Made by a program: the position numbers and the translations under genes. Positions 31,095-41,517 of a stretch of 64,000 nucleotides of DNA are shown here, one piece after another; the stretch's first letter is position 1, and every line of letters starts with the position of its first letter. The notes beneath the pieces are model-generated. The model did no database searches and was not told the origin of the DNA. It worked only from the letters and a program-made list of their open reading frames with translations. The stretch covers positions 558,001 to 622,000 of the forward strand of contig NZ_PITQ01000001.1 in the NCBI RefSeq assembly GCF_002834385.1, written 5' to 3'. Source of the stretch: Rahnella sp. AA. GTDB lineage: Bacteria; Pseudomonadota; Gammaproteobacteria; Enterobacterales; Enterobacteriaceae.

Positions 31095-32474
31095 ATGCAT
31101 AGGCGAAGTTTCCTTACCTTAACTTTGCTGACTCTGGGGCTAAAAGGGCGGTTGTCCCTAGCCTCAGAGGAGGGGAAGCCTCTCAATATAACTCAACATT
31201 TACTGGATCTAATTTCCTCAGGTCAATCAGTAAATATCCCTGCAGGGAATTACGTTATTGATGCTGCGTCTATACAACTTCAGTCAAACAGCAGAGTCGC
31301 ATTTTCAAAAGACGCCGTTTTCAAAGTGAATAAAACAGGTAGTGGCGAAGTTTGTATATTTTTAATCGATGGGAAAAGTGATATAGAGGTTAGCGGCGGT
31401 GTTTTTTATTATGATGACGATACTGTGGATGTCATTAAAATAGTAAATCACTCTGCGGATATATCAATAAATGAAATTATCTGCCAGGGGTGCCGATTGG
31501 TTGTGTCAGATGTGATGAAAAGTTATGACTTGATCAGTGACGGTGACCTTAATTCGCGTATTAACATAACAGGATGTAAAGGCTCTTCATCGATAATAAA
31601 CACGAGGAGAGCTTTTATTGAATTGCACTATACCAAAGAATCTGCTTGTGAACATTGCATTATAGATGGTTATTATCATGGAATGATGTTTTGGGGGGGG
31701 GATTCAAATCCGCAACAAAATGGGGCGGTTGGCAACGCAAGAAAAGCATTTCAACTGAGATTCAAAAACAACAACATAAAGAATGTCCAGCTCGGAGGCA
31801 TTTGGGGGTCTATGGGTGACTCTGTTTCAATAGAATCTAACTATCTCGATAATGGCAGAGATGTTGGGATTGATTTTGAAGGTTGCAATAACTCTTTTGC
31901 AATAAACAATGAAGTAAAAGATTTCCGGCATGGGGGATTAGCTACGTTTTTTTTGTGTAATAACATCAGATTTGAAAATAACGTATCAATATCCACTAAA
32001 AAGGAAAATATTGTTGCTGCGATATTTAATTCGACGCTAAAGCAAGAAAATAAAAACATATCATTTATTAATAATAACTTTATCGGTGATGGTGTACTGT
32101 CTTCATTCACTCAGAATGGTTCTGTGAGTGAACTGCTGATCAAAAATAATAAATTCACCAATGTATTGATAACCTTGATAAGTCCAAATAATGGTCGTAT
32201 TGAAATTTCAGGTAATAATTTAGGGTTTACTATATTACCCCGTGAAGGGGATTTTATCGTTAATGTCTCAAATTCGCTAACGACTGAAAGTATGTTAATT
32301 CTACAAGAGAATAACATTCATAGCGACAAGAAATGGTTTTCAGGTGAGCCTGTATTTCATATAAAGACTTTGGAAATGAGAAATACAGGTGTTAGACCTC
32401 TTGTAAAAGACAATCTGATCGAAGAAAAATTACTGCCAAATCCTGCTGTTATATTAAAACTTATTCAGAAGTGA
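31095..32474 (+). CDS. Right-handed beta-helix protein with Tat-like signal (putative EPS-acting enzyme)
   Basis: 459 residues. N terminus MHRRSFLTLTLLTLGLKGRL resembles a twin-arginine signal (RRSFL followed by a hydrophobic stretch and a likely cleavage at LSLASEE). The rest is a pectate-lyase-like beta-helix with many short N-rich strands (for example RFKNNNIKNVQLGGIWG, FAINNEVKDFRHGGLATFF, LIKNNKFTNV). Such proteins in EPS loci are polysaccharide lyases, hydrolases or epimerases that trim or modify the polymer in the periplasm or outside. No specific catalytic set can be assigned from sequence alone. It starts 49 bp after wzc and overlaps or abuts the polymerase frame. Confidence 0.8.
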   Translation: MHRRSFLTLTLLTLGLKGRLSLASEEGKPLNITQHLLDLISSGQSVNIPAGNYVIDAASIQLQSNSRVAFSKDAVFKVNKTGSGEVCIFLIDGKSDIEVSGGVFYYDDDTVDVIKIVNHSADISINEIICQGCRLVVSDVMKSYDLISDGDLNSRINITGCKGSSSIINTRRAFIELHYTKESACEHCIIDGYYHGMMFWGGDSNPQQNGAVGNARKAFQLRFKNNNIKNVQLGGIWGSMGDSVSIESNYLDNGRDVGIDFEGCNNSFAINNEVKDFRHGGLATFFLCNNIRFENNVSISTKKENIVAAIFNSTLKQENKNISFINNNFIGDGVLSSFTQNGSVSELLIKNNKFTNVLITLISPNNGRIEISGNNLGFTILPREGDFIVNVSNSLTTESMLILQENNIHSDKKWFSGEPVFHIKTLEMRNTGVRPLVKDNLIEEKLLPNPAVILKLIQK

Positions 32475-32503
32475 ATGTATATATTATCTCTTCAGGGTAC
32501 AAG

Positions 32504-33721
32504 ATGATAAAATTAAGAAATTTTTTACTTTTCATAACATTCGCCTTACCTAAGGCGGGTGCGAAAATAGGTGGATTCCCTCTCTATGTCTCGTTGATTA
32601 GTAGCCTTTATTTCATGGTCTCTGGTCTGCCCTATGTCTTTAAGAGGAAAGCAGAGCTTGTATTTGTGCTCGTTCCCGTCATCCTTGTCCTGATTATGTT
32701 TTTATTTAATCAGCTATCATTTACGGGGAGTGAATATTATGGTGGTGGATACTTGGGCTTTGCTTCAGTCATTGCCTATATTACATCATTTTTCTCATTT
32801 CTTTGTTACTACGGTGCGTTGAAAATAAGGAGGCCTGAAGAGTGGAAAAGAAATATTTTATTCATATTTTACATTCTGGTTGTTTATGCACTCATGCAAA
32901 AGATATTCGGTGATTACAATGTTACAATTCCGGGTATAACAGCAAACTATCAAGATGCTATAACTCCTGATTTCTTAGCAGGCAAGAATAATATGATTTG
33001 GGGGATCGGGTATTTAAAAGCTACGTCGACTTATCAAAATGGGAATTTATTCGGTGCAAACTTATTACTAATCGGATTCACCGTTATAGCCAACAGCCGG
33101 GTAGATGGCAAAAAAACAATAATCCCTCTGTCTTTTCTTTGCATTGTTGTGTTGCTTACCGCCTCCGTTTCAATTTATCTTGGTCTTATTATTGGTTTGC
33201 TGTGGATGTTTTTTACATCAAAAAACAACTCAGGCGGTACAGTAATAATTTTCCTGTTTGGGATGCTTTTCCTTACTGCCGTGTTATTGGTTGTGTTTAG
33301 TACGGATAATATATTTTCTGAGATAATTAGAGAGAGAATATTTAACCGCGATCTCTCACAAGGTAGTGGGAGAATAGAAAAAATAAATGAATATCTCGAT
33401 TTGGTTGGGGATAATTTTTGGCTCCTGATTAATGGTATGCTCTTTTTCAATAGGAAATTTGATGAGATATACGAAGTTTTACCTGTGGCGATATTACAAA
33501 TATTTGGTCTTCCTTTGCTTGTTTTTTACACGTGCTTTCTATTTTCTAAGTTAAAATTAATAATCAAATCTCCTTATATACTCCCGTTTGTGGCTTATTT
33601 TTCTGCATCACTCTCTGACGGTGCATATTGGCTTCCGCCTACGGCAACCAATCTGTTTATTCTTTTAGGACTCTGTACCGCCTGGAGCATTAAGGGGAAT
33701 CCTGTACCACTTAATAATTAA
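32504..33721 (+). CDS. wzy: EPS repeat-unit polymerase
   Basis: About 405 residues with roughly ten to twelve hydrophobic helices and one large loop, the layout of Wzy polymerases that join lipid-linked repeat units in the periplasm. Sequence identity in this family is low, so the call rests on topology and on its place between wzc and the glycosyltransferases. Start uncertain: the frame opens with a GTG at 32471 overlapping the upstream stop (GTGA) but without RBS; the ATG at 32504 has AGGG seven bases before it and is preferred. Confidence 0.75.
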   Translation: MIKLRNFLLFITFALPKAGAKIGGFPLYVSLISSLYFMVSGLPYVFKRKAELVFVLVPVILVLIMFLFNQLSFTGSEYYGGGYLGFASVIAYITSFFSFLCYYGALKIRRPEEWKRNILFIFYILVVYALMQKIFGDYNVTIPGITANYQDAITPDFLAGKNNMIWGIGYLKATSTYQNGNLFGANLLLIGFTVIANSRVDGKKTIIPLSFLCIVVLLTASVSIYLGLIIGLLWMFFTSKNNSGGTVIIFLFGMLFLTAVLLVVFSTDNIFSEIIRERIFNRDLSQGSGRIEKINEYLDLVGDNFWLLINGMLFFNRKFDEIYEVLPVAILQIFGLPLLVFYTCFLFSKLKLIIKSPYILPFVAYFSASLSDGAYWLPPTATNLFILLGLCTAWSIKGNPVPLNN

Positions 33722-33764
33722 AGTACGGTATTCATAGCATAAATTTTTCTACTTTGAGATTAAT

Positions 33765-34829
33765 ATGCTCAAAAATTTAAGAATAGCAGTTTTATTTGTG
33801 TCTCCTATTTTAGGAGGGCATGAGTTAATGGCAGTTAACCATCTTAAAAAATTGAATGGCAAAGGGGTGAAAATATCTTCTTTTGTTCCTTCTAATAATG
33901 AGAAGCTGATTGAATTAATGCAGATTTCATCATTGGACTATAAGTTACATAACGTCCTTCACAGGAAAGTTGAAATTATTCACTCGTTTGTTAATGCTAA
34001 ATATTTAGCACAGTCTTCTGCTCTTTTGAGAAAGATAAGTCATCTCTTTGATTTTATCGTTGTAGTACAAGGTGATATCGAACTGGGTGCAGGATTAATA
34101 AATACAGCTAAACGATTGTCTTTAGATAATATCGTTAGTTATATTCCATATACACATAGTTTTGAAACAATGGGTAGTAAATTTTCTAAAGTGAAAGATG
34201 TGCTGGCAAAATATGTTTATAAAAATTGTGATAAATACATAACAATATGTAATCAGTTTTCAGATGATCTGAAGATAAAAAACCCAAATGCTCAAGTGAA
34301 AGTTTTGAGAAATTTTGTTGATAGGCCTAAAGATTCAGGTACAAAGTTTACGGAAGTTAGCGATTATGCATCAACTGATGTCATTACTATTCTTATGGCA
34401 GGAAGAATATCCTTTCGACAGAAAGGTCAGGATACGCTTATCCAGGCACTAAAAATGATCAATAGAAGTGTCCAGATTAAGCTTAATATAATCGGTGATG
34501 GACCCGATTATGATAAATTGGTTGAGTTATCCTCTGGGTTGAAAAAAAATGTTGTTGTTACGTTCTTTGGGTGGAAGAAGGATGTATGGAAACATGCCCG
34601 GCATGTCGATTTGTTAGTTATACCATCAAATTATGAAGGTGTACCATTAATAATGCTTGAGGCACTTAAACGGAATATACCTATAATTGCCCCAGCACGT
34701 GATGGCATGCTTGATTATCTTGATGGGAAATCGTTATATCCTGTTGGTGGCGTAGAATATAGCGCTCTTGCGGATAAAATTAATGAGTTCATTGATAACC
34801 AGTCTGTCATATTGAAAGCAAAATATTGA
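33765..34829 (+). CDS. GT4-family glycosyltransferase
   Basis: 354 residues with the GT-B fold of retaining GT4 enzymes. The N-terminal half has LGGHELMAVNHLKKL as acceptor-binding region; the C-terminal half has ILMAGRISFRQKGQDTLIQA, NIIGDGPDYDKL and the E-X7-E motif in PSNYEGVPLIMLEAL. It adds one sugar to the lipid-linked repeat on the cytoplasmic side; the sugar is unknown. AT-rich like its neighbours. The end (NQSVILKAKY) is a little short for the family. Confidence 0.85.
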   Translation: MLKNLRIAVLFVSPILGGHELMAVNHLKKLNGKGVKISSFVPSNNEKLIELMQISSLDYKLHNVLHRKVEIIHSFVNAKYLAQSSALLRKISHLFDFIVVVQGDIELGAGLINTAKRLSLDNIVSYIPYTHSFETMGSKFSKVKDVLAKYVYKNCDKYITICNQFSDDLKIKNPNAQVKVLRNFVDRPKDSGTKFTEVSDYASTDVITILMAGRISFRQKGQDTLIQALKMINRSVQIKLNIIGDGPDYDKLVELSSGLKKNVVVTFFGWKKDVWKHARHVDLLVIPSNYEGVPLIMLEALKRNIPIIAPARDGMLDYLDGKSLYPVGGVEYSALADKINEFIDNQSVILKAKY

Positions 34830-34855
34830 TTTCAATTCAACATGGTGTGTTTTTT

Positions 34856-35839
34856 ATGAAGAAAATATTGATTGATAACAGGTGGAATGGTTCTGGTGGT
34901 ATAGGAACTTTTGCTTGTGAAACAAATAAAATAAATTGTTATGAAGATGCAGGATTCAAAGGCAAGCCTTTTAGCCCTTTAGACTCTTTAAAACTAACGA
35001 TAAAAACAATTTTTATTAGAAATAAAGTATTATTCTTTCCGGGATATATTCCTCCATTCTTTTCTCGTTCCCCTTATGTGATCACGCTTCATGATTTAAA
35101 TCATCTGGATCGGCCAGAAAATTCTAGTTTGTCAAAAAGGTTATTTTATAGGTTTGTAATTCTCAGAGGATGTAAAAAGGCTAAATACATCTTTACAGTT
35201 TCTGAGTTTTCGAAAAAAAGAATTTTGGAATGGTCGGGTGTTCCGGAAGAAAAAGTAGTCAACGTAGGTAATGGCGTGTCCAGAGATTTTTACCCCCATG
35301 GAGATAATATGGGGTATTCATTTGAATATTTTCTATGTGTAAGTAATAGAAAGACTCATAAAAATGAAGTAGGTACATTAGAAGCATTCAAGAAAGCCAT
35401 GATTCCCCACACAACAAAGTTAGTTTTCACAGGGGTAGAAAATGATTTCATGAAAAATAAAATAAAAGCGTTAGGGCTTTCAGATAGAGTGATATTTACG
35501 GGGTTCATCAAAAATGAGGAACTACCCAACGTTTATCGAGGGGCGAAAGCACTTATTTTTGTTTCTTTTTATGAAGGATTTGGGTTGCCCGTTCTCGAGG
35601 CCATGGCGAGCGGTGTTCCTGTGATTACATCTTTGACAACTTCTTTAGGAGAAATTGCGGGAAATGCAGCCTTATTGGTTGATCCTGAAAATATCGATGA
35701 AATCTCAGATGCTATTTATCGGGTCAACAATGATGAAAGATTAAGAACTGATTTAATCAATAAAGGTTTACTGCATGTAAATAGTTATTCATGGGAAAAG
35801 ACGGCTCACGAAATAAATTCGCATTTAGAATTGATATAA
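34856..35839 (+). CDS. GT4-family glycosyltransferase
   Basis: About 327 residues from ATG 34856 (MKKILIDNRWNGSGGIGTFA). The frame also opens with a TTG at 34826 that overlaps the previous stop, but the family N terminus and the ATG favour 34856. Features: ITLHDLNHL, FTVSEFSKKRILEW, LCVSNRKTHKNE and E-X7-E in YEGFGLPVLEAMASGVPVI, typical of mannosyl- or related GT4 transferases of the WbnK/MtfB sort. Expected to extend the repeat unit; donor sugar not determined, though GDP-mannose is made in this locus. Confidence 0.85.
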   Translation: MKKILIDNRWNGSGGIGTFACETNKINCYEDAGFKGKPFSPLDSLKLTIKTIFIRNKVLFFPGYIPPFFSRSPYVITLHDLNHLDRPENSSLSKRLFYRFVILRGCKKAKYIFTVSEFSKKRILEWSGVPEEKVVNVGNGVSRDFYPHGDNMGYSFEYFLCVSNRKTHKNEVGTLEAFKKAMIPHTTKLVFTGVENDFMKNKIKALGLSDRVIFTGFIKNEELPNVYRGAKALIFVSFYEGFGLPVLEAMASGVPVITSLTTSLGEIAGNAALLVDPENIDEISDAIYRVNNDERLRTDLINKGLLHVNSYSWEKTAHEINSHLELI

Positions 35840-35911
35840 ATATATTAGCTCTGCTAAAAATCACCTAAATGATTTATTGTTCATTGAACCACTAACACAA
35901 GAGACTATTAC

Positions 35912-37429
35912 GTGGTTGATAAAAAGTTGATGGCCAAAAATACACTGATGCTGTATATAAGAATGTTGCTTATTATGTTTGTGACATTCTATACATCACG
36001 TATGGTTTTGAAAGCGTTGGGGGTCTATGACTTTGGCTTATACAGTGTCATTGGCAGTATCATTATTCTTTTCTCATTCATCCAAAATGTCTCTGCTTTG
36101 GCAACACAAAGGTTTTTATCTGTCGGGCTAGGGCGCGAGGATTATGAATGGAGCAACAACGTTTTTAACACCAGTATTATTGTGCATTTAATGATATGTC
36201 TTTTAATCCTGGCGGTCGCGGAAACCTTCGGATTGTGGTTTCTCATTCATAAGCTGACCGTTCCTGCGAATAGAATGACGGAAGTTTTTTGGGTATATCA
36301 GATATCGGTTGTTTCTCTTCTTTTCCAGATAATGCAGACGCCTTTCATGGCCGCATTGATTGCTTGTGAAAAAATGGATCTTTTTGCAAAGATAGGTGTT
36401 TTTGATGCTTTTCAGCGCTGGTTTATGGTTTTTGTTTTTACACTTCTGAGCTTTGAAAGCAAAATTGTAAGCTACGCACTATTTCTTCTGGCAGGATACT
36501 TTTTAGTTTTTATTACGTACTTTATTTTATGCATTAGAAGATTAGAAATCTGTAAAATTAACCTAAAAGTAAAAGGCAACTCAGCGTTAATTAAAGAGAT
36601 ATTTTCATTCTCCGGGTGGTCCATGATAGGTTCACTGAGCGTCGTGGGGCTATCACAAGGGATCGCACTGCTTACTTACCATTTCGTTGGCGTCGTTGCA
36701 AATGGTTCAATTTGGCTGGCTGAGCAAATTCTCATCGCCTTTAATCGTATTATTGGCACATTGCAAACAGCGATCAACCCTCAAATAATTAAGCAGCACT
36801 CAATTGGTCATATACATGAAGTGTCTTCACTTCTGTCATTATCCTGTAAACTAACGGCATTTGTTGTTCTGATATCGGCAATACCCGTATTCATTGATGC
36901 TGACGTGATTGTGAAGATCTGGCTGAACCAGGCTCCACCTTATCTGGTTGAACTGATAAAAATCGTGGTTATTTATATATTGATTGACTCTTTGTCTGGT
37001 CCGTACATAACCGCTATATATGCAATAGGTCGCCTTAAAACGTATCAGGTTACAGTATCATCCATTATGATCGCCTCTCTGGTACTCTCTTTTTTATTAT
37101 ACGCAGCCGGATTTTCTATTTACGTATCGTATTCTTCCAGGATAGCGTGTGCTGCATTTCTTCTTCTTTTTCGGGTCATGTTTGTCAGCAGAGCGACCGG
37201 GATAAGTATTAAAGTATTTTTATTCAATGATTTTCCACGTCTTGCTTTTGTTGCTTTGATTTCAATTGTCGTTAGTCACTATGTTAATTATTACCTGGCA
37301 AGGGATCTCTGGGGGCTAATTATTCTTACTGCGTTTAATTTTATCTTTGTTACCGTTATGCTTGCTATTTTTTCTATAAACTCTGTTGAACGACAGGGAA
37401 TATCGGCATTAATAAAAAAACGATTTTAA
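35912..37429 (+). CDS. wzx: Repeat-unit flippase
   Basis: 505 residues with about twelve to fourteen hydrophobic segments and the polysaccharide-exporter N terminus (TSRMVLKALGVYDFGLYSVI, ATQRFLSVGLG). It would flip the undecaprenyl-linked repeat unit to the periplasm for Wzy. Start GTG at 35912; an ATG six codons later (35930) is an alternative and changes nothing essential. It follows the two GT4 genes in the same direction. Confidence 0.9.
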   Translation: MVDKKLMAKNTLMLYIRMLLIMFVTFYTSRMVLKALGVYDFGLYSVIGSIIILFSFIQNVSALATQRFLSVGLGREDYEWSNNVFNTSIIVHLMICLLILAVAETFGLWFLIHKLTVPANRMTEVFWVYQISVVSLLFQIMQTPFMAALIACEKMDLFAKIGVFDAFQRWFMVFVFTLLSFESKIVSYALFLLAGYFLVFITYFILCIRRLEICKINLKVKGNSALIKEIFSFSGWSMIGSLSVVGLSQGIALLTYHFVGVVANGSIWLAEQILIAFNRIIGTLQTAINPQIIKQHSIGHIHEVSSLLSLSCKLTAFVVLISAIPVFIDADVIVKIWLNQAPPYLVELIKIVVIYILIDSLSGPYITAIYAIGRLKTYQVTVSSIMIASLVLSFLLYAAGFSIYVSYSSRIACAAFLLLFRVMFVSRATGISIKVFLFNDFPRLAFVALISIVVSHYVNYYLARDLWGLIILTAFNFIFVTVMLAIFSINSVERQGISALIKKRF

Positions 37430-37462
37430 TTTCAATCGTTATTGCTTTTAAAAAGGTGGGGT

Positions 37463-38446
37463 ATGAATAATAAGTTTGGGGTTCTGACATATGAGAGTGA
37501 TATCTATGTCAAGCGTAACTGGATTAATCTTGGTGATTATGTTCAGAGTATCGCTGCAAGGCAGTTTTTACCTTCTGTAAATTATTTTGTTCCTCGTGAC
37601 CATTTAAACTCATATCAAGGTGACGATGTTAAGATTATTATGAATGCCTGGTATATGGACATACCACAAAACTTCCCTCCGTCAAGTAAGGTTAGCCCGC
37701 TGTATGTTTCTATACATATAAACTCTACAATTGCTGATGAATTTTTCACCCCGGCGACAATTGAGCACTTTAAACAAAATGAACCTATCGGGTGCCGGGA
37801 TTTCTACACCCGGGATTTACTCATTAAAAAAGGTGTAGATGCTTATTATTCCGGGTGTATGACGTTGACGCTTGGCGAAACATATAAGCGAGATAACGTC
37901 ACTGACGATATTTATTTTATTGATGTAATGTACGATTCGATGACCTTGCCTGAGCTCATTAGAAAACCGTTGCGGTTTGCGAAAAGAATATTAAATGGCA
38001 GGGCTTTTGAGTTCAGGCACAGGAATAAAGTGTTGAGGAAGTATTTCACAGATGAACTGCTCAGCAAGGCAAAGTTTGAAACTCAGATTATAAAATATAT
38101 ATCGGCCAATGAAGGATTTGAGCTTGCTGATAATTTTCTAAAGCGCTTAGCCAATGCAAAACTGGTCGTGACCTCCCGCATTCACACCGCATTACCTTGT
38201 CTTGCTATGGGAACGCCCGTTATTTTTGTTAATGGTGGTTTTAAAAATAAAGTTGATAACTGTCGTTTTGACGGGCTTTTTGATTTCTTCAATAGAATTG
38301 ACGTTGATAATCATGCGAATTCCAGCGTGAATTTTAAATATTCTGATGGGAGAATTGGAATAAACACGTCGATAAAGAACAAGGATCTTCATGCCGAATT
38401 TGCAGAGAAATTAATAAATACGTGTGATGTTTTTTCAAAGAATTAA
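37463..38446 (+). CDS. Polysaccharide pyruvyltransferase
   Basis: About 327 residues, family of CsaB/WcaK-type enzymes that add a ketal-linked pyruvate from PEP to a sugar of the repeat unit, giving the polymer negative charge. Visible: N-terminal NLGDYVQSIAARQFL, the central IGCRDFYTRDLLIKKGVDAYYSGCMTLTL, and the typical KLVVTSRIHTALPCLAMGTPVIFV. Start at 37463, where AAGGTGGGG precedes the ATG; an upstream frame start at 37442 has none. It matches the pyruvylated sugars known in amylovoran and colanic-acid-like polymers. Confidence 0.87.
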   Translation: MNNKFGVLTYESDIYVKRNWINLGDYVQSIAARQFLPSVNYFVPRDHLNSYQGDDVKIIMNAWYMDIPQNFPPSSKVSPLYVSIHINSTIADEFFTPATIEHFKQNEPIGCRDFYTRDLLIKKGVDAYYSGCMTLTLGETYKRDNVTDDIYFIDVMYDSMTLPELIRKPLRFAKRILNGRAFEFRHRNKVLRKYFTDELLSKAKFETQIIKYISANEGFELADNFLKRLANAKLVVTSRIHTALPCLAMGTPVIFVNGGFKNKVDNCRFDGLFDFFNRIDVDNHANSSVNFKYSDGRIGINTSIKNKDLHAEFAEKLINTCDVFSKN

Positions 38447-38569
38447 TTCACTTTAATCTTTACGCTTTTGCGTCATACCGGCTTTTCCCGCTATTGAATA
38501 ATGGAATTCTTAATAGCCCATCAATTCCGGTTTTTCTGTAGAGGTAAGCCATTATATAAGAGGGTAATC

Positions 38570-39991
38570 ATGATCCTTCCAGTCATTATGGCCGGTGGCA
38601 CGGGCAGTCGTTTATGGCCGATGTCCCGTGAGCTTTATCCAAAACAGTTCCTTCGCCTTTATGGCGAACAATCAATGTTGCAGGAAACAGTAAGCCGATT
38701 AAAAGGTTTTGAGGTATCTGAACCTCTGGTTATTTGTAACGAAGAACACCGTTTCCTGGTTGCCGAACAATTAAGACAGATTAACCAACTTTCAAATAAT
38801 ATTATTCTCGAACCCGTTGGCCGCAATACAGCTCCCGCCATTACGCTTGCTGCGCTCAGTGCTATCGATAACGGTTATGATCCGTTATTGCTCGTACTGG
38901 CTGCTGATCATGTAATCGAGAACCCTGCGGCCTTCCACCAGGCCGTTCAGAATGCGATTCCTTTTGCCGACCAGGGCAAGCTGGTGACTTTTGGTATCGT
39001 GCCTTCAGGGCCGGAAACCGGATACGGGTATATACAGCGAGGTACAGAATTCAGCGGCGGTTCCGGACCTGCTTTTCAGGTTCGGCGGTTTGTCGAGAAG
39101 CCTGATTTACCAACGGCACTGCAATATCTGGAGAGCGGCGAGTATTACTGGAACAGCGGCATGTTTTTATTCCGTGCCAAACGTTTTCTCGAAGAAATGG
39201 CTACTTACCGGCCCGATATACTCGAAGCTTGTCTGAAAGCGATCGAGGCATCTCATTCTGATGAACAGCAAGATTTTATCCGTGTGGATAAAGAGGCTTT
39301 TATTGCCTGCCCGGATGAGTCGGTTGATTACGCTGTGATGGAGAAAACAACGGATGCGATTGTTGTTCCTTTAGACGCGGGTTGGAATGACGTGGGGTCT
39401 TGGGCGGCACTGTGGGAAGTGAACAATAAAACGGCGGAAGGAAATGCCGTGTCCGGCGATGTATTTACTCATAATGCAAGCAATTGCTATATCAATACGG
39501 ATGAAAAATTAGTTGCCGCTATTGGTGTAGATAATCTGGTTATTGTAAATACTAAAGATGCTGTCTTAGTTATCGATAAATCACAGGTTCAGGACGTTAA
39601 GAAAGTCGTCGAATATTTAAAATCCAGCCAGCGCCGGGAATATCGTTTGCATCGTGAATCATACCGACCCTGGGGACGCAATGATAATGTGGTGAATACT
39701 GCCCGTTATCACGTTAACCGGATAACGGTTAAACCAGGTGGCCAGTTTTCTCTGCAAATGCATCATCACCGCGCAGAGCATTGGGTCATACTCTCTGGTA
39801 CCGCCAGGGTTATTCTGGAAGATAAAAACTATCTGCTTACTGAAAATCAATCGACTTTTATTCCTATTGGTACCCAGCACATGCTGGAGAACCCGGGGAA
39901 AATTCCTCTGGAGCTTTTGGAAATTCAGTCAGGCTCATATCTGGAAGATGACGATATTATCCGTATAAAAGATCATTATGGTCGCTGTTAA
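38570..39991 (+). CDS. manC: Mannose-1-phosphate guanylyltransferase / mannose-6-phosphate isomerase
   Basis: 473 residues. Makes GDP-mannose; the type II bifunctional form. N-terminal nucleotidyltransferase with [31 protein letters not shown] and [13 protein letters not shown]-terminal cupin isomerase with [21 protein letters not shown]. Start at 38570 on RBS AGAGGG; the preceding in-frame codons are an artefact. From here on the DNA is visibly richer in GC than the glycosyltransferase genes, as usual for the conserved flank of a polymer-specific region. Confidence 0.95.
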   Translation: MILPVIMAGGTGSRLWPMSRELYPKQFLRLYGEQSMLQETVSRLKGFEVSEPLVICNEEHRFLVAEQLRQINQLSNNIILEPVGRNTAPAITLAALSAIDNGYDPLLLVLAADHVIENPAAFHQAVQNAIPFADQGKLVTFGIVPSGPETGYGYIQRGTEFSGGSGPAFQVRRFVEKPDLPTALQYLESGEYYWNSGMFLFRAKRFLEEMATYRPDILEACLKAIEASHSDEQQDFIRVDKEAFIACPDESVDYAVMEKTTDAIVVPLDAGWNDVGSWAALWEVNNKTAEGNAVSGDVFTHNASNCYINTDEKLVAAIGVDNLVIVNTKDAVLVIDKSQVQDVKKVVEYLKSSQRREYRLHRESYRPWGRNDNVVNTARYHVNRITVKPGGQFSLQMHHHRAEHWVILSGTARVILEDKNYLLTENQSTFIPIGTQHMLENPGKIPLELLEIQSGSYLEDDDIIRIKDHYGRC

Positions 39992-40005
39992 TCTGAGGAT
40001 GGAAT

Positions 40006-41385
40006 ATGTCAGATAAATTGACTTGCTTTAAAGCGTACGATATTCGCGGTGAATTAGGTGCCGAACTCAATGAAGATATTGCTTACAGAATTGGTCGGGC
40101 TTACGGCGAATATTTGAAACCCAAAAAGATGGTGTTAGGTGGCGATGTGCGTTTAACCAGCGAAGCACTGAAACTGGCACTGGCAAAAGGTCTGCAGGAT
40201 GCGGGCACTGATGTCGTCGATATCGGCATGACGGGAACAGAGGAAATTTATTTTGCCACATCCCACCTGGCTCTGGATGGCGGAATAGAAGTCACGGCCA
40301 GCCATAATCCGATGAATTACAACGGTATGAAGCTGGTTCGGGAAGCATCCAAACCTATCAGCGGAGATACAGGGCTTCACGATATTCAGCTTTTGGCTGA
40401 AGCTGATAATTTCGACACTGCTGAGCCGGAAAAACGAGGGAGTTATGAGCAAACCTCGGTATTGGAAGCCTATATCGATAAGCTGCTCAGTTTTGTCGAT
40501 TTAAAGAATTTTACGCGTCCGCTGAAGCTGGTATTTAATTCTGGTAATGGTGCTGCCGGACATGTGATTGATGCCATTGAACAACGGTTTATTCAGGCCG
40601 GAGCGCACGTCGAGTTCATTAAAGTCCACCATAGCCCTGATGGTACCTTTCCGCATGGCATCCCTAACCCGCTGTTACCTGAGTGCCGGCAGGATACGAC
40701 TGACGCAATCATTAAACATAAAGCCGATATGGGCATCGCGTTTGATGGCGATTTTGACCGGTGTTTCCTGTTCGATGATGCGGGCAATTTTATTGAAGGC
40801 TACTATATCGTTGGTTTGCTGGCTGATGCTTTTTTGGAAAAAAATCCCGGCTCCCGGATTATTCATGATCCACGCTTAAGCTGGAATACTATTGATATAG
40901 TGACTGGCGCGGGCGGTATTCCTGTTATGTCGAAAACCGGGCACGCATTTATTAAAGAACGTATGCGTCAGGAAAACGCCGTCTATGGCGGAGAGATGAG
41001 TGCCCATCATTATTTTCGCGATTTTTATTATTGCGACAGTGGAATGATCCCGTGGTTGTTGGTTGCTGAACTATTGCATGTCAAAGGGAAGTCTCTACGG
41101 CAGTTAATTAATGATCGGATCACCGCATACCCCGCTTCGGGCGAAATTAACAGTTACCTTCCGCAACCGGGCGAATCGATTGCCAGAGTACTGGCTATGT
41201 ATGAAAATGAAGCGCTTAACGTTGATCACACAGACGGTATCAGCCTGGAGTTTGATGAGTGGCGTTTTAATCTTCGCAGCTCTAATACTGAACCCGTTGT
41301 CAGGCTCAATGTAGAATCAAGGGCGAACAGTAAGTTAATGCAGGAACAAACCAGACGGATCCTTTCTATACTTCGTAGTATGTAA
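40006..41385 (+). CDS. manB: Phosphomannomutase
   Basis: 459 residues; converts mannose-6-P to mannose-1-P for ManC. N terminus [20 protein letters not shown], phosphoserine loop [14 protein letters not shown], metal loop [13 protein letters not shown], sugar-specific loop [11 protein letters not shown] and C-terminal phosphate site [12 protein letters not shown]. All active-site parts are intact. Starts 14 bp after manC with RBS GAGG; clearly an operon pair. Confidence 0.95.
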   Translation: MSDKLTCFKAYDIRGELGAELNEDIAYRIGRAYGEYLKPKKMVLGGDVRLTSEALKLALAKGLQDAGTDVVDIGMTGTEEIYFATSHLALDGGIEVTASHNPMNYNGMKLVREASKPISGDTGLHDIQLLAEADNFDTAEPEKRGSYEQTSVLEAYIDKLLSFVDLKNFTRPLKLVFNSGNGAAGHVIDAIEQRFIQAGAHVEFIKVHHSPDGTFPHGIPNPLLPECRQDTTDAIIKHKADMGIAFDGDFDRCFLFDDAGNFIEGYYIVGLLADAFLEKNPGSRIIHDPRLSWNTIDIVTGAGGIPVMSKTGHAFIKERMRQENAVYGGEMSAHHYFRDFYYCDSGMIPWLLVAELLHVKGKSLRQLINDRITAYPASGEINSYLPQPGESIARVLAMYENEALNVDHTDGISLEFDEWRFNLRSSNTEPVVRLNVESRANSKLMQEQTRRILSILRSM

Positions 41386-41517
41386 TTATCGGGCTTTTGT
41401 CTAAGTGGGCAATATTCCTTTTTCACTAGAGGTATGTTGCTCATTTTTAATCACTCGATTTTTTATTGCTTTATTTTTATAAATACAATCAAAATCATAT
41501 TCATGGGGTTTTAAATT

